A stretch of 31,818 bases of DNA from Thermodesulfobacteriaceae bacterium (GCA_015494725.1 WGAR01000168.1:1-31818); one strand, 5' to 3'; shown: positions 22,536 through 29,721, numbered from the stretch's first letter. Translations and numbers: made by a program. The notes: a model not told the origin generated them from the letters alone.

Positions 22536-23984
22536 ATGGCGGAATCTCTGCACGTACCACGTCTGGTAATCGCGGCGCAGAAAGGGGGCGCCGGGAAGAC
22601 CCTTTTTACCCTGGGGTTGATCCGAATTCTTACCCGGCGGGGGCTCCGGGTGGCCCCCTTTAAGAAGGGGCCGGATTATATCGACGCCGGATGGCTTTCC
22701 CGGGTGGCGGGTTTCCCCTGTCGTAATCTGGACCCTTTTCTTATGAGTTCGGAGCAGATCCTCAGGGTCTTTCGTCGGGGGATTGCGGGGGCGGATGTGG
22801 CGGTGGTGGAGGGGAATCGAGGGCTCTTCGACGGGGTGGATCTGGAAGGGTCCTGCAGCACGGCTCGTCTGGCCCGCCTCCTTAAGGCTCCGGTGGTTCT
22901 GTTGCTGGATTGCACCAAGGTCACCCGAAGTCTGGCCGCCCTGGTGCGGGGTTTTCAGAATTTCGAAGAAGGGGTGGAGATCCGGGGGGTGATCCTGAAC
23001 CGGGTGGCCCGTCCTCGACACGAGAACATCATCACCCGCTCCATCGAGCATTATACCGGGGTTCGGGTTCTGGGGGCCCTTCCCCGCATACGTTTTCCTT
23101 TTCCGGAAAGGCATCTCGGTCTCGTGCCCTGGCAGGAATATCAGGCTACCGAGGAATTTCTGGAGGTTCTGGAGGGGATCTTCTTCGAACATCTGGATCC
23201 GGATCCCCTGATAGAGATGGCCAGACAGGCTCCGGAGATCGAACTTCCGGAGGAGGAGAAAGCCCTTCCCCCGATTTTGAGCGGGGTTCGCATAGGGGTT
23301 ATCAGGGATCGGGCCTTTCAGTTCTATTATCCCGAGAATCTGGAGGTTCTGGAGGCCCTGGGGGCCAGGTTGATCTTCCTGGACGCCCTGCGTGATTCCA
23401 GGCTACCTCTGCTTGAGGCCCTTTATATCGGCGGAGGGTTTCCGGAAACCCAGGCCGAAGCCCTGGGCGAGAATCGTTCCTTTCTTCAGGATGTGCGCGA
23501 GGCCGGAGAGGGTGGTCTTCCCATTTATGCCGAATGCGGGGGGCTGATCTATCTGGGGGAGACGGTATCCTGGAAGGGGCGCACCTATCCCCTGTGCGGT
23601 CTTCTGCCTCTGGATTTCGAGATCAAACCCCATCCCGTGGGGCATGGCTATACGGTGGTCCGGGTGAAGGAGGAGAACCCCTTCTATCCCGCGGGGACGG
23701 TGCTTCAGGGGCACGAATTCCATTATTCCCTGCCCCGGCTGCGGGAGGGGCGTGAGCTTCGTCTGGTCCTGGAGGTGGAGCGAGGTTTCGGCTTTGACGG
23801 GAAGCGGGACGGAGCGGTTTACAAACGGGTTTTCGGCACTTATACTCATCTCCATGCTGCCAGTACCTTTCTATGGGTGGAAGGGATGCTTCGGGCCATT
23901 CACGGAGAGGGGTTCGGTTTTAAAGGATGGAAGCCCTCGCCTTCTCCGGAAGGGTGGGCAGATCCCATGCCAAAAACTAAATAA
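22536..23984 (+). CDS. CobB/CbiA-family amidotransferase, probably siroheme amidase DsrN
   Basis: 482 residues. The ATP-binding half has AAQKGGAGKT (15-22), FKKGPDYIDAGWLS and VEGNRGLFDG. The glutaminase half has LYIGGGFPE, the nucleophile Cys334 in IYAECGGLIYLG, GHEFHYS, and the His-rich FGTYTHLHA. The enzyme uses glutamine and ATP to amidate acetate side chains of tetrapyrroles. In cobalamin makers the substrate is cobyrinate; in dsr loci the homologue DsrN amidates siroheme for dissimilatory sulfite reductase. Position directly after dsrP, as in Allochromatium, favours DsrN, and no other cobalamin genes are present. Sequence alone cannot exclude CbiA. Confidence 0.85.
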   Translation: MAESLHVPRLVIAAQKGGAGKTLFTLGLIRILTRRGLRVAPFKKGPDYIDAGWLSRVAGFPCRNLDPFLMSSEQILRVFRRGIAGADVAVVEGNRGLFDGVDLEGSCSTARLARLLKAPVVLLLDCTKVTRSLAALVRGFQNFEEGVEIRGVILNRVARPRHENIITRSIEHYTGVRVLGALPRIRFPFPERHLGLVPWQEYQATEEFLEVLEGIFFEHLDPDPLIEMARQAPEIELPEEEKALPPILSGVRIGVIRDRAFQFYYPENLEVLEALGARLIFLDALRDSRLPLLEALYIGGGFPETQAEALGENRSFLQDVREAGEGGLPIYAECGGLIYLGETVSWKGRTYPLCGLLPLDFEIKPHPVGHGYTVVRVKEENPFYPAGTVLQGHEFHYSLPRLREGRELRLVLEVERGFGFDGKRDGAVYKRVFGTYTHLHAASTFLWVEGMLRAIHGEGFGFKGWKPSPSPEGWADPMPKTK

Positions 23985-23995
23985 GGAGGTTGGTT

Positions 23996-24184
23996 ATGTT
24001 TGAGATCACCATCAATTACGACACCTGCGACGCGGATCAGGAGTGCATCAACGCTTGTCCGGCCCAGGTTTATGACGAGGGCGAGGACGGGAAGCCGGTT
24101 GTGGCCCGTCCCGAGGATTGCCTGGGGTGTGAGACCTGTGTGGAGGTCTGCCCCACCGGTTCCATTACCGTTCAGGAAGTCTAG
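23996..24184 (+). CDS. Two-cluster ferredoxin with an Asp-substituted first motif
   Basis: 62 residues from the ATG at 23996, six bases after AAGGAGGT; an in-frame TTG at 23990 is inside that site. Motif II is canonical (C42, C45, C48, C52 in CLGCETCVEVCP). Motif I reads C11-x-x-D14-x-x-C17-x3-C21-P, with Asp at the second ligand position. That predicts either a [3Fe-4S] centre or an Asp-ligated [4Fe-4S], as in Pyrococcus ferredoxin, plus a normal [4Fe-4S]. It follows the CobB-like gene by 11 bases, and a terminator follows. Likely an electron carrier for the Dsr pathway (inference). Confidence 0.9.
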   Translation: MFEITINYDTCDADQECINACPAQVYDEGEDGKPVVARPEDCLGCETCVEVCPTGSITVQEV

Positions 24185-24195
24185 AATCCAGAGCA

Positions 24196-24220
24196 GGGGG
24201 GCGAAGGCCCCCCTTTCTTT
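24196..24220 (+). terminator. Rho-independent terminator after the ferredoxin gene
   Basis: GGGGGGC (24196-24202) pairs with GCCCCCC (24207-24213) around GAAG, followed by TTTCTTT to 24220. It lies between the ferredoxin stop and the next open frame, whose first usable start (TTG 24226) is only six bases further on. Confidence 0.8.
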
Positions 24221-24225
24221 ACCCC

Positions 24226-25212
24226 TTGTATCTGGCCCGTAAACGCATCGTAGGCGGTTTCGAGTATTATCTCCGGATCTCGGTCAAGGAAGGAAAGATA
24301 TGGCGTTCCCGGGATCTCCTGTGTCTGGGGGAGGACCCTTCCCTTTATCTTCGTTATCCCGGAGGGAAGGCCTTCTACGTGGATGAGTCCCTGGAGGAGG
24401 CCTTAAGGGCCCAGGGGATCGAGACGGATCAGTGGGAGCTGGAGGAGATCTTTTTCCGGTTTGTGCGTCCGGAGATCCGGGAGTATCTGCGTCCCTACAT
24501 CTATCGTTCCCGTCCTTCCGGCGAACGGCTGGAGCGGGAGGAGGCCCTGCGGGTTCAGGCCCGGATTCATCCCTTTGACCGACGCCGGACCATTTTTCTG
24601 AAGTTCGGAGGGCCCAGGTCCGAGGCTTTGCTCAAGCGCCCGCTACCTTTTCTCTATCGTATGCGGGACAGGAGTCGGGACGAGATAGAACAGCTTCTGT
24701 GGACCCAGGAAGACCGGCTGCGTCCCCGGGAGATAGTGCCCTATATTTACTATGCCTTTGCCCTGGCGGAGAAGTTTCCCTCCCTTCTTACCCGTCATCT
24801 TCCTGAGGCCCGGCTTCAGGAGGAACTGGATCAGGCCTTTCTGGAGGCTCTGTGCGATCTGGCTCGGGACGAGGAATACCGGATGGGGTTGAGCGAGGAG
24901 GAGGTGCTGCGGGAGTATCTATCCCGGTATGTAATTCTCTATTTTGATGCCACCGAGACCCAGCGAAGGATCTTTGAGGAGCGGCGCCGGGGGATCTGGG
25001 CTCGGAGAGAGGCTATCGTTCGGGCGGCCCGTTATTTCGGTCTTTCCCCGGAGGCCCTGGAGAGGATGTCTCGCCGGGAGATTCTGGCCCTCTTCCGGGC
25101 CCGGGCCAAGTCCCTCCATCCGGATCGCGGAGGAGACAAGGAAGCCTTTATCCTTCTGCGCCGTATTTTCGAAGAACTCATGGAGGCCCTGGGTTATCGA
25201 CGCCGGGGCTAA
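24226..25212 (+). CDS. Uncharacterised protein with a C-terminal J-domain-like tail
   Basis: 328 residues if TTG at 24226 is used; no clear ribosome site precedes it and a terminator lies just upstream, so the start is uncertain. The N-terminus (YLARKRIVGGFEYYLRIS ... SRDLLCLGEDPSLYLRYPGG) has a beta-rich look. The middle is helical and charged (R/E-rich). The last ~60 residues, REILALFRARAKSLHPDRGG with HPD at 298-300 then FILLRRIFEEL, form a J-domain-like end. HPD is the DnaK-contact motif, so it could recruit Hsp70 to an unknown client. I recall similar hypothetical proteins in Desulfobacterota, but no function. Its stop overlaps the stop of the macro gene on the other strand. Confidence 0.75.
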   Translation: MYLARKRIVGGFEYYLRISVKEGKIWRSRDLLCLGEDPSLYLRYPGGKAFYVDESLEEALRAQGIETDQWELEEIFFRFVRPEIREYLRPYIYRSRPSGERLEREEALRVQARIHPFDRRRTIFLKFGGPRSEALLKRPLPFLYRMRDRSRDEIEQLLWTQEDRLRPREIVPYIYYAFALAEKFPSLLTRHLPEARLQEELDQAFLEALCDLARDEEYRMGLSEEEVLREYLSRYVILYFDATETQRRIFEERRRGIWARREAIVRAARYFGLSPEALERMSRREILALFRARAKSLHPDRGGDKEAFILLRRIFEELMEALGYRRRG

Positions 25213-25775
25213 AATTCCTCTACCTGAAGACCTTCCCTGGCCGCCAGCTCCTGCAGGGCCTGAAGATAGGCCTGATAGGCCTGGTCTCCCCAGAGGACCA
25301 TACGCACCAGCCGGGGCAGGGGGTTTTCGCGGAGAAAAGAGAGGATGGTCCTGAGAGCGATAGGGGCCGCCTCCTCCAGAGGATATCCGTAGGCTCCGGT
25401 GGAAAGGGAGGGAAAGGCCACGGAGGAAAGCTTTAATTCCGCGGCCCGTTTCAGGGACTCGCGGTAGGCGCTGGCCAGGAGATCGGCTTCACCGCTCTTT
25501 CCGTCGCGGTAGATGGGCCCCACGGCGTGGATGACATAACGGGCCTTCAGACGCCCGGCCCCGGTGACCACCGCCTGCCCGGTGGGGCAATGTCCGATCT
25601 TGCGGGCCTCTTCGGCGATGGAAGGACCGCCCTTGCGGTGAATGGCTCCATCCACCCCTCCCCCGGGAATGAGACGTTCGTTGGCCGCATTAACAATAGC
25701 CTCGGTGTCCTGTTCGGTGATGTCCCCCTGGATAAGCTCCAGGATTTTATCCTCCAGCCTTACCCGCGCACCCAT
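25209..25775 (-). CDS. Macro-domain protein, MacroD-type ADP-ribose hydrolase
   Basis: 188 residues from the ATG at 25775-25773 behind GGAGGGGAG; longer open frames run into the divergent ogt gene. The ADP-ribose site is complete: LIQGDITEQDTEAIVNAANERL, GGGVDGAIHRKGG, ARYVIHAVGPIY and FPSLSTGAYGYPLEEAA. This is the MacroD signature of enzymes that remove mono-ADP-ribose or deacetylate O-acetyl-ADP-ribose. No ADP-ribosyltransferase or DarT-like toxin is adjacent, so a housekeeping repair role is more likely than an antitoxin role. It is transcribed away from ogt. Confidence 0.92.
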   Translation of the reverse strand: MGARVRLEDKILELIQGDITEQDTEAIVNAANERLIPGGGVDGAIHRKGGPSIAEEARKIGHCPTGQAVVTGAGRLKARYVIHAVGPIYRDGKSGEADLLASAYRESLKRAAELKLSSVAFPSLSTGAYGYPLEEAAPIALRTILSFLRENPLPRLVRMVLWGDQAYQAYLQALQELAAREGLQVEEF

Positions 25776-25801
25776 CTCCCCCTCCGTCGGAGTTTTGACT
25801 A

Positions 25802-25808
25802 TATTATA
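25802..25808. promoter_or_regulatory. Divergent -10 boxes between macro and ogt genes
   Basis: The minus strand reads a perfect TATAAT at 25808-25803; transcription would start near 25796 and leave a ~20-base leader with GGAGGGGAG for the macro gene. On the plus strand the same bases give TATTAT (25802-25807), which would start transcription at or just before the ogt ATG at 25816. No strong -35 is visible for the minus direction; TTGACT at 25795-25800 is too close to serve the plus one. The gap is only 40 bases. Confidence 0.4.
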
Positions 25809-25815
25809 CCCTGAA

Positions 25816-26274
25816 ATGGTCCGCATGGGCCGTCTTTCCTTTTGCGGCCGTTCGGTGGTGGTCCTGCTCGAGGACAACCGGATAATCCGGGTGATCCTGG
25901 GAGAGGCTACCGGGCTGTCCTTTCCCGAGCTTTCTCCTGCACACCTCAGGCCCGTGGAGGAAGAGTTCCGGGCCTATTTTGAGGGGGAGCGGCCTTTTCC
26001 CGACCTCCCGTTTAGACTGGAGGTATCCCCTTCGGCCCGGAGATGTCTTTATCTTCTGCGGGAGATCCCCCGGGGGGAGGTAAGGACCTACGGCTGGGTG
26101 GCCCGGAGGATGGGCTATCCCCGGGCCGCGCGGGCCGTGGGAAGGATCCTTTCCGCCAATCCCCTTCCCCTCCTTTTTCCCTGTCATCGGGTGGTGGGGC
26201 AAAGGGGGCTGGGAGGTTTTTCCGCCGGAAGGGAATGGAAGGAATTTCTTCTGCGTCTGGAAGGGGCACTTTGA
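25816..26274 (+). CDS. ogt: Methylated-DNA--protein-cysteine methyltransferase
   Basis: 152 residues from the ATG at 25816; ATG 25825 is also possible, as neither has a strong ribosome site. The C-terminal domain is complete: YLLREIPRGEVRTYGWVARRMG (helix-turn-helix with the Tyr and the Arg finger region), RAVGRILSANPLPLLFPCHRVVG with acceptor Cys123, then GGFSAGREWKEFLL. The protein moves methyl groups from O6-methylguanine to Cys123 and is used once. There is a short N-terminal domain but no AraC/Ada regulatory part. It stands alone, between the macro gene and the flagellar operon. Confidence 0.93.
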   Translation: MVRMGRLSFCGRSVVVLLEDNRIIRVILGEATGLSFPELSPAHLRPVEEEFRAYFEGERPFPDLPFRLEVSPSARRCLYLLREIPRGEVRTYGWVARRMGYPRAARAVGRILSANPLPLLFPCHRVVGQRGLGGFSAGREWKEFLLRLEGAL

Positions 26275-26281
26275 GTCCTTT

Positions 26282-26301
26282 TTCGTCATTTTTTTGACGA
26301 A
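26282..26301. repeat. Inverted repeat after ogt
   Basis: TTCGTCA (26282-26288) and TGACGAA (26295-26301) are perfect 7-base arms around six T's, beginning eight bases after the ogt stop. With T's in the loop and none after the stem it is a poor intrinsic terminator. It may be a protein-binding site or a weak terminator. The rest of the 137-base gap up to fliL holds the sigma-54-type element listed separately. Confidence 0.4.
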
Positions 26302-26372
26302 GAGTCAGCCGGGAGGTCGGACCGTAGTCCCGCAAAAAGGGAAAGATACAGGGCCAGGGGCTATGGTCTATA

Positions 26373-26388
26373 TGGTATGATGTTTGCA
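26373..26388 (+). promoter_or_regulatory. Candidate sigma-54 promoter of the fliL-flhA operon
   Basis: TGGTATGATGTTTGCA has GG at 26374-26375 and GC at 26386-26387 with exactly ten bases between, and matches TGGCACG-N4-TTGCA at most positions. Transcription would start near 26399, just ahead of AGGAGG and the fliL ATG at 26412. Sigma-54 control of flagellar structural genes is common. The embedded TATGAT could also act as a sigma-70 -10, but no -35 fits. Confidence 0.6.
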
Positions 26389-26411
26389 AAAACCAAAGGC
26401 AGGAGGAAGTC

Positions 26412-26885
26412 ATGGCCGAGGGTGCAGAAAAGAAGGGAGGAGGCAAGAAACTTCTGATCTTTTTACTCCTGGGTCTGGTCCTGCTGGTGGGGGCCGGGGT
26501 GGCGGCCTATTTTCTGCTTTTTTCCCGCTCGGCTCCTCCCCCGGAAGAGACCCAAAAGGAGGCCCAGGCTCCTAAATCCCAGATAGGACCCTTTCTGCAA
26601 CTGGACCCCTTTGTGGTCAATCTCTCGGACCCCACGGGCAGACGTTATCTGCGGGTGAAGATCGCCCTGGAACTCAAGGATGATCAGGCCCTTTCCGAGG
26701 CCAACAATCGGATCCCGCAGATCAACGACGCCATCATCATGGTGCTCTCCTCCAAGACGGTGGAGGAGGTGCTGGCCCCGGAGGGAAAATCCGAGCTGCG
26801 TTTTGAGATCATGAACAAACTCAACCAACTCCTGGGGCCCGGCAAGGTGAGAGGGGTCTATTTCACTCAGTTTGTGGTGCAGTGA
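26412..26885 (+). CDS. fliL: Flagellar basal-body-associated protein FliL
   Basis: 157 residues. A charged N-terminus, one membrane helix (about 14-36, LLIFLLLGLVLLVGAGVAAYFLL), a Pro/Glu linker and then the periplasmic FliL domain: FLQLDPFVVNLSDPTGRRYLRV, ALELKD, INDAIIMVLSSKT, and GKVRGVYFTQFVVQ at the end. FliL surrounds the stator and supports motor torque. AGGAGG at 26401-26406 sets the start. It is the first gene of the flagellar operon behind a sigma-54-type promoter, and its TGA overlaps the fliM ATG. Confidence 0.94.
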   Translation: MAEGAEKKGGGKKLLIFLLLGLVLLVGAGVAAYFLLFSRSAPPPEETQKEAQAPKSQIGPFLQLDPFVVNLSDPTGRRYLRVKIALELKDDQALSEANNRIPQINDAIIMVLSSKTVEEVLAPEGKSELRFEIMNKLNQLLGPGKVRGVYFTQFVVQ

Positions 26886-27859
26886 TGGACAAGGTTCTCT
26901 CGCAGGAAGAGATTGATGCCCTTCTGGCGGGTCTGGAAGGCGGGGAGGTGGACACCACCCCCGAACCCTCCACCGAGGAGGGGGTGCGTCCCTTTGATTT
27001 TCGCCATTATTCGGTCTCCACCAGGATCAAGATCCCCGGTTTTGAGGTGATCAACGAACATCTGGCCCGGGGATTGCGTATGGGATTTTCCACCCTCCTG
27101 CGAGAGATCGTGGAGGTCAACAGTGAACCCATTCAGATGGAACGTTTCCGGGATTTTCTGAACCGTATTCCGGTCCCCACCTCCATCCATATCTTCCGTC
27201 TGGAGCCCCTGCGGGGGCAGGCCCTGCTGGTTATCGATGCCCCGCTGGTCTTCACCTTTGTGGAAAGGTTTCTGGGCGGGGGGGAAAGAAAGTTGATCAA
27301 GGTGGAGGGGCGGGAATTCACCCCTATAGAACAGCGTCTTATCCGCCGGGTGGTGAATCATATCTTTCAGGAACTGGAACGGGCCTGGAAGGGGATTCAA
27401 CCGGTTAAGGCCAAATACGTTCGGGGAGAGGTCAATCCCCAGTTCGCCCGGGTGCTTCAACCGGAGGAGATCGTGGTGGTCTGTAATTTTGAGGTGGATA
27501 TCGAGGGAATCACCGGTAAGATCGCCTTCTGTTATTCCTTCGGCATGCTTCAGCCCATCAAGAGCAAGCTCTATACCCCCTATCAGGTGGAGGAGACCAC
27601 CGATCCTTACTGGCAGAAACAGCTGGAGGAGATCGTCTTTTCCGCGGAGGTGAATCTCAAGGCCTTTCTGGGTCATGCCCGACTCAAGATCCGGGATCTC
27701 CTTTCCCTGGAACCCGGGGATGTGCTGGTGCTGGAGGAGAAGGCCGAGGAGCCGGTTACGGTGTCCGTGGAGGGTATTCCCAAGATAAAGGGGGAGCTGG
27801 GAAGTTATCGAAGGTATAAGGCGATAAAGGTTTTGGAGTTCATCCGGATAAAAGAGTAG
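26885..27859 (+). CDS. fliM: Flagellar motor switch protein FliM
   Basis: 324 residues from the ATG at 26885, overlapping the fliL stop (TGATG). The N-terminal LSQEEIDALLAG is the CheY-P-binding peptide. The middle CheC/CheX-like domain (RGLRMGFSTLLREIVEVN ... FLGGGERKLIKVEGREFTPIEQRLIRRV) and a C-terminal SpoA domain (LGHARLKIRDLLSLEPGDVLVLE) follow. It forms the upper C-ring and sets rotation direction. Conservation of the N-peptide implies that a chemotaxis system exists elsewhere. Confidence 0.96.
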   Translation: MDKVLSQEEIDALLAGLEGGEVDTTPEPSTEEGVRPFDFRHYSVSTRIKIPGFEVINEHLARGLRMGFSTLLREIVEVNSEPIQMERFRDFLNRIPVPTSIHIFRLEPLRGQALLVIDAPLVFTFVERFLGGGERKLIKVEGREFTPIEQRLIRRVVNHIFQELERAWKGIQPVKAKYVRGEVNPQFARVLQPEEIVVVCNFEVDIEGITGKIAFCYSFGMLQPIKSKLYTPYQVEETTDPYWQKQLEEIVFSAEVNLKAFLGHARLKIRDLLSLEPGDVLVLEEKAEEPVTVSVEGIPKIKGELGSYRRYKAIKVLEFIRIKE

Positions 27860-27869
27860 GGGGTGCAAA

Positions 27870-28460
27870 ATGAACGAGGAAATCCGGGAGGAGACCGCTC
27901 CCGAGGCTCCGGAGGAACAGGAGATCCGGCCCGAGGAGGGAGGCGGCCAAGCGGTGGAGGAGAAGGCCGTCGAAGGGACGGCGGAGGAGAAAACCGCTCC
28001 GGAGAAGGAAGGCGGGGCCTCTCCCACCTCGGAAGAGGATCTCATGGCCATGTGGGAGGAGGCCCTGAAGGAGGCCGCTCAGGGGGAGGTACAGGCCGAA
28101 AAGGTGGAGGACAAGGAGGCCGCCCCCCAGGAGAAGGTGGAGGTACAGACCCCGGAGCTTCCCGAGTTCAAGGAAACACCGGCCCAGGGCCCCCATCCGG
28201 ATCTGGAATTCATCCTGGATATCCCTCTGGAGGTATGGGTGGAGATCGGGCGTACCCGGATGACCATCAATGAACTCCTCAAGCTCACCCAGGGTTCCAT
28301 CATCGAGTTGAACAAACTGGCCGGAGAACCGGTGGAGATTTATGTAAACGGCAAACTCATGGGTCGGGGCGAGGTGGTGGTGGTAAACGAGAGGTTCGGG
28401 GTGCGGCTTACCGAAATCCTTACCCCTCAGGAGAGAATCCAGAAACTGGGAGAGAGTTGA
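27870..28460 (+). CDS. fliN: Flagellar motor switch protein FliN with long acidic N-terminus
   Basis: 196 residues. The C-terminal ~80 form the SpoA domain: ILDIPLEVWVEIGRTRMTI, LLKLTQGSIIELNKLAGEPV, and VNGKLMGRGEVVVVNERFG then RLTEI, clearly FliN. The first ~105 residues are a Glu/Ala/Pro-rich, low-complexity extension, longer than in enteric FliN (137 aa total). FliN forms the lower C-ring and binds the export component FliH. The gene starts 10 bases after fliM, and its stop overlaps the fliO ATG. Confidence 0.93.
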   Translation: MNEEIREETAPEAPEEQEIRPEEGGGQAVEEKAVEGTAEEKTAPEKEGGASPTSEEDLMAMWEEALKEAAQGEVQAEKVEDKEAAPQEKVEVQTPELPEFKETPAQGPHPDLEFILDIPLEVWVEIGRTRMTINELLKLTQGSIIELNKLAGEPVEIYVNGKLMGRGEVVVVNERFGVRLTEILTPQERIQKLGES

Positions 28461-28714
28461 TGTGGACCCTCTATTTTCAGGTCTTCGGGGTTACCTTTCT
28501 CCTGCTGGGGATCTTCTTACTGGGATTGTACCTCTTTCGCAGGTTGCGGCGGACCTGGCCTTCCCGGGAGGGAGAGATCCGGGTGCGGGAGGTGCGTCCG
28601 CTGGACTTCAAGCACCGGCTGGTTCTGGTGCAGGTGAAGGATTCCCTGCTCCTTCTGGGGGTTTCGGAAAAGGGCATAACTTCCCTTAAGGAATGGCCGG
28701 ATGAGAGCGCTTAG
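28460..28714 (+). CDS. fliO: Flagellar biosynthesis protein FliO
   Basis: 84 residues from the ATG at 28460, which shares a base with the fliN TGA; a TTG one codon earlier is less likely. One membrane helix (about 4-26, LYFQVFGVTFLLLGIFLLGLYLF), then a small cytoplasmic domain with EVRPLDFKHRLVLVQVKDSLLLLGVSEKGI, split here as the FliO 'LV.V...LLLGV' pattern. It is a scaffold for assembly of the FliP-containing export gate. The assignment rests on this pattern and its place between fliN and fliP; it overlaps fliP by 14 bases. Confidence 0.88.
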   Translation: MWTLYFQVFGVTFLLLGIFLLGLYLFRRLRRTWPSREGEIRVREVRPLDFKHRLVLVQVKDSLLLLGVSEKGITSLKEWPDESA

Positions 28715-29447
28715 ACTGGGATTGATCCTTACTCTGGGGCTTTCCTCCCGGGCCCTGGCGGTCACCCTCCCGGCGGTGCGTCTGGCTCTTGAGCCGGCCA
28801 AGGGGCCGGAACAGGTGGCCCCGGTGCTCCAGATCCTTCTCCTCCTTACCGTGCTCTCCGTGGCTCCGGCCCTTCTCCTCATGCTCACCTCCTTTACCCG
28901 GCTAGTGGTGGTGTTCAGTCTTTTGCGTCACGCCCTGGGGACCCAGCAGACCCCGCCCAATCAGGTCCTCATCTCCCTGGCCCTTTTTCTGACCTTTTTC
29001 ATCATGGCCCCGGTCTTCCGGCAGGCCTATCGTCAGGGCCTCCAGCCCTATATGGACCATCAGCTCACCGAGGAGGAGATGTTGCGCAAGACCCTCCAGC
29101 CCTTCCGGCAGTTCATGCTCCGGAACACCCGGGAAAAGGATCTGGCCCTTTTCGTAAAAATCCGCGGGGAGAAACGTCCCCGCACGCCGGAGGATGTCTC
29201 GCTGCTTTCCCTGATCCCGGCCTTTATGATCAGCGAGTTACGCACCGCTTTTGAGATCGGCTTTTTGCTCTATCTTCCCTTCCTCATCATCGACATGGTG
29301 GTCTCCAGCGTCCTCCTTTCCATGGGGATGCTCATGCTTCCGCCCATGATGATTTCTTTGCCCCTCAAGCTCCTCCTTTTCGTGCTGGTGGATGGGTGGA
29401 ACCTCCTGGTGGGGTCCCTGGCCAAGAGTTTCTTTCTAGGAGGATGA
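28701..29447 (+). CDS. fliP: Flagellar export gate protein FliP
   Basis: 248 residues, the usual length. An N-terminal signal peptide (about 1-20, LGLILTLGLSSRALA) is typical of FliP. Key blocks are APALLLMLTSFTRLVVVFSLL, LGTQQTPPNQVLISLALFLTFF, LIPAFMISELRTAFEIGFLL and DMVVSSVLLSMGMLMLPPMM. Five FliP subunits form the core of the export channel with FliQ and FliR. Its ATG lies inside the end of fliO. Confidence 0.97.
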   Translation: MRALRLGLILTLGLSSRALAVTLPAVRLALEPAKGPEQVAPVLQILLLLTVLSVAPALLLMLTSFTRLVVVFSLLRHALGTQQTPPNQVLISLALFLTFFIMAPVFRQAYRQGLQPYMDHQLTEEEMLRKTLQPFRQFMLRNTREKDLALFVKIRGEKRPRTPEDVSLLSLIPAFMISELRTAFEIGFLLYLPFLIIDMVVSSVLLSMGMLMLPPMMISLPLKLLLFVLVDGWNLLVGSLAKSFFLGG

Positions 29448-29451
29448 CCCC

Positions 29452-29721
29452 ATGACCGAACAGACCGTACTTTATCTGGCTCGACAGACGGTGGAATTAA
29501 CTCTGCTCATTTCCGCGCCCATGCTTCTGGCCGGGTTGGTGATCGGGGTGCTTATAAGCATTTTTCAGGCCGTGACCCAGATCCAGGAGATGACCCTTAC
29601 CTTTGTGCCCAAGATCGTGGCCGTATTCGTGGCCCTGCTTCTGACCTTTCCCTGGATGATGCGCAAGCTTCTGGATTTCACCCATACCCTGCTGGTCAAT
29701 ATTCCGGGATTTATCCGATGA
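29452..29721 (+). CDS. fliQ: Flagellar export gate protein FliQ
   Basis: 89 residues with two membrane helices, the family length. Signature blocks are TVELTLLISAPMLLAGLVIG, SIFQAVTQIQEMTLTFVPK and LLTFPWMMRKLLDF. It packs around FliP/FliR in the export gate. An AGGAGG precedes the ATG at 29452, and its stop overlaps fliR by four bases (ATGA). Confidence 0.97.
   Translation: MTEQTVLYLARQTVELTLLISAPMLLAGLVIGVLISIFQAVTQIQEMTLTFVPKIVAVFVALLLTFPWMMRKLLDFTHTLLVNIPGFIR

Noticed and set aside
22536..23984. Cobalamin biosynthesis cobB/cbiA as the firm name
   Set aside because: No other cobalamin gene is nearby and the dsr context points to siroheme amidation, so I left the symbol empty.
25209..25775. 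DarT/DarG-type toxin-antitoxin module
   Set aside because: The macro protein is a lone MacroD-type domain and no DarT-like ADP-ribosyltransferase flanks it.
26867..28051. 394-codon minus-strand open frame
   Set aside because: It is antisense to fliM and fliN and has no protein-like motif.
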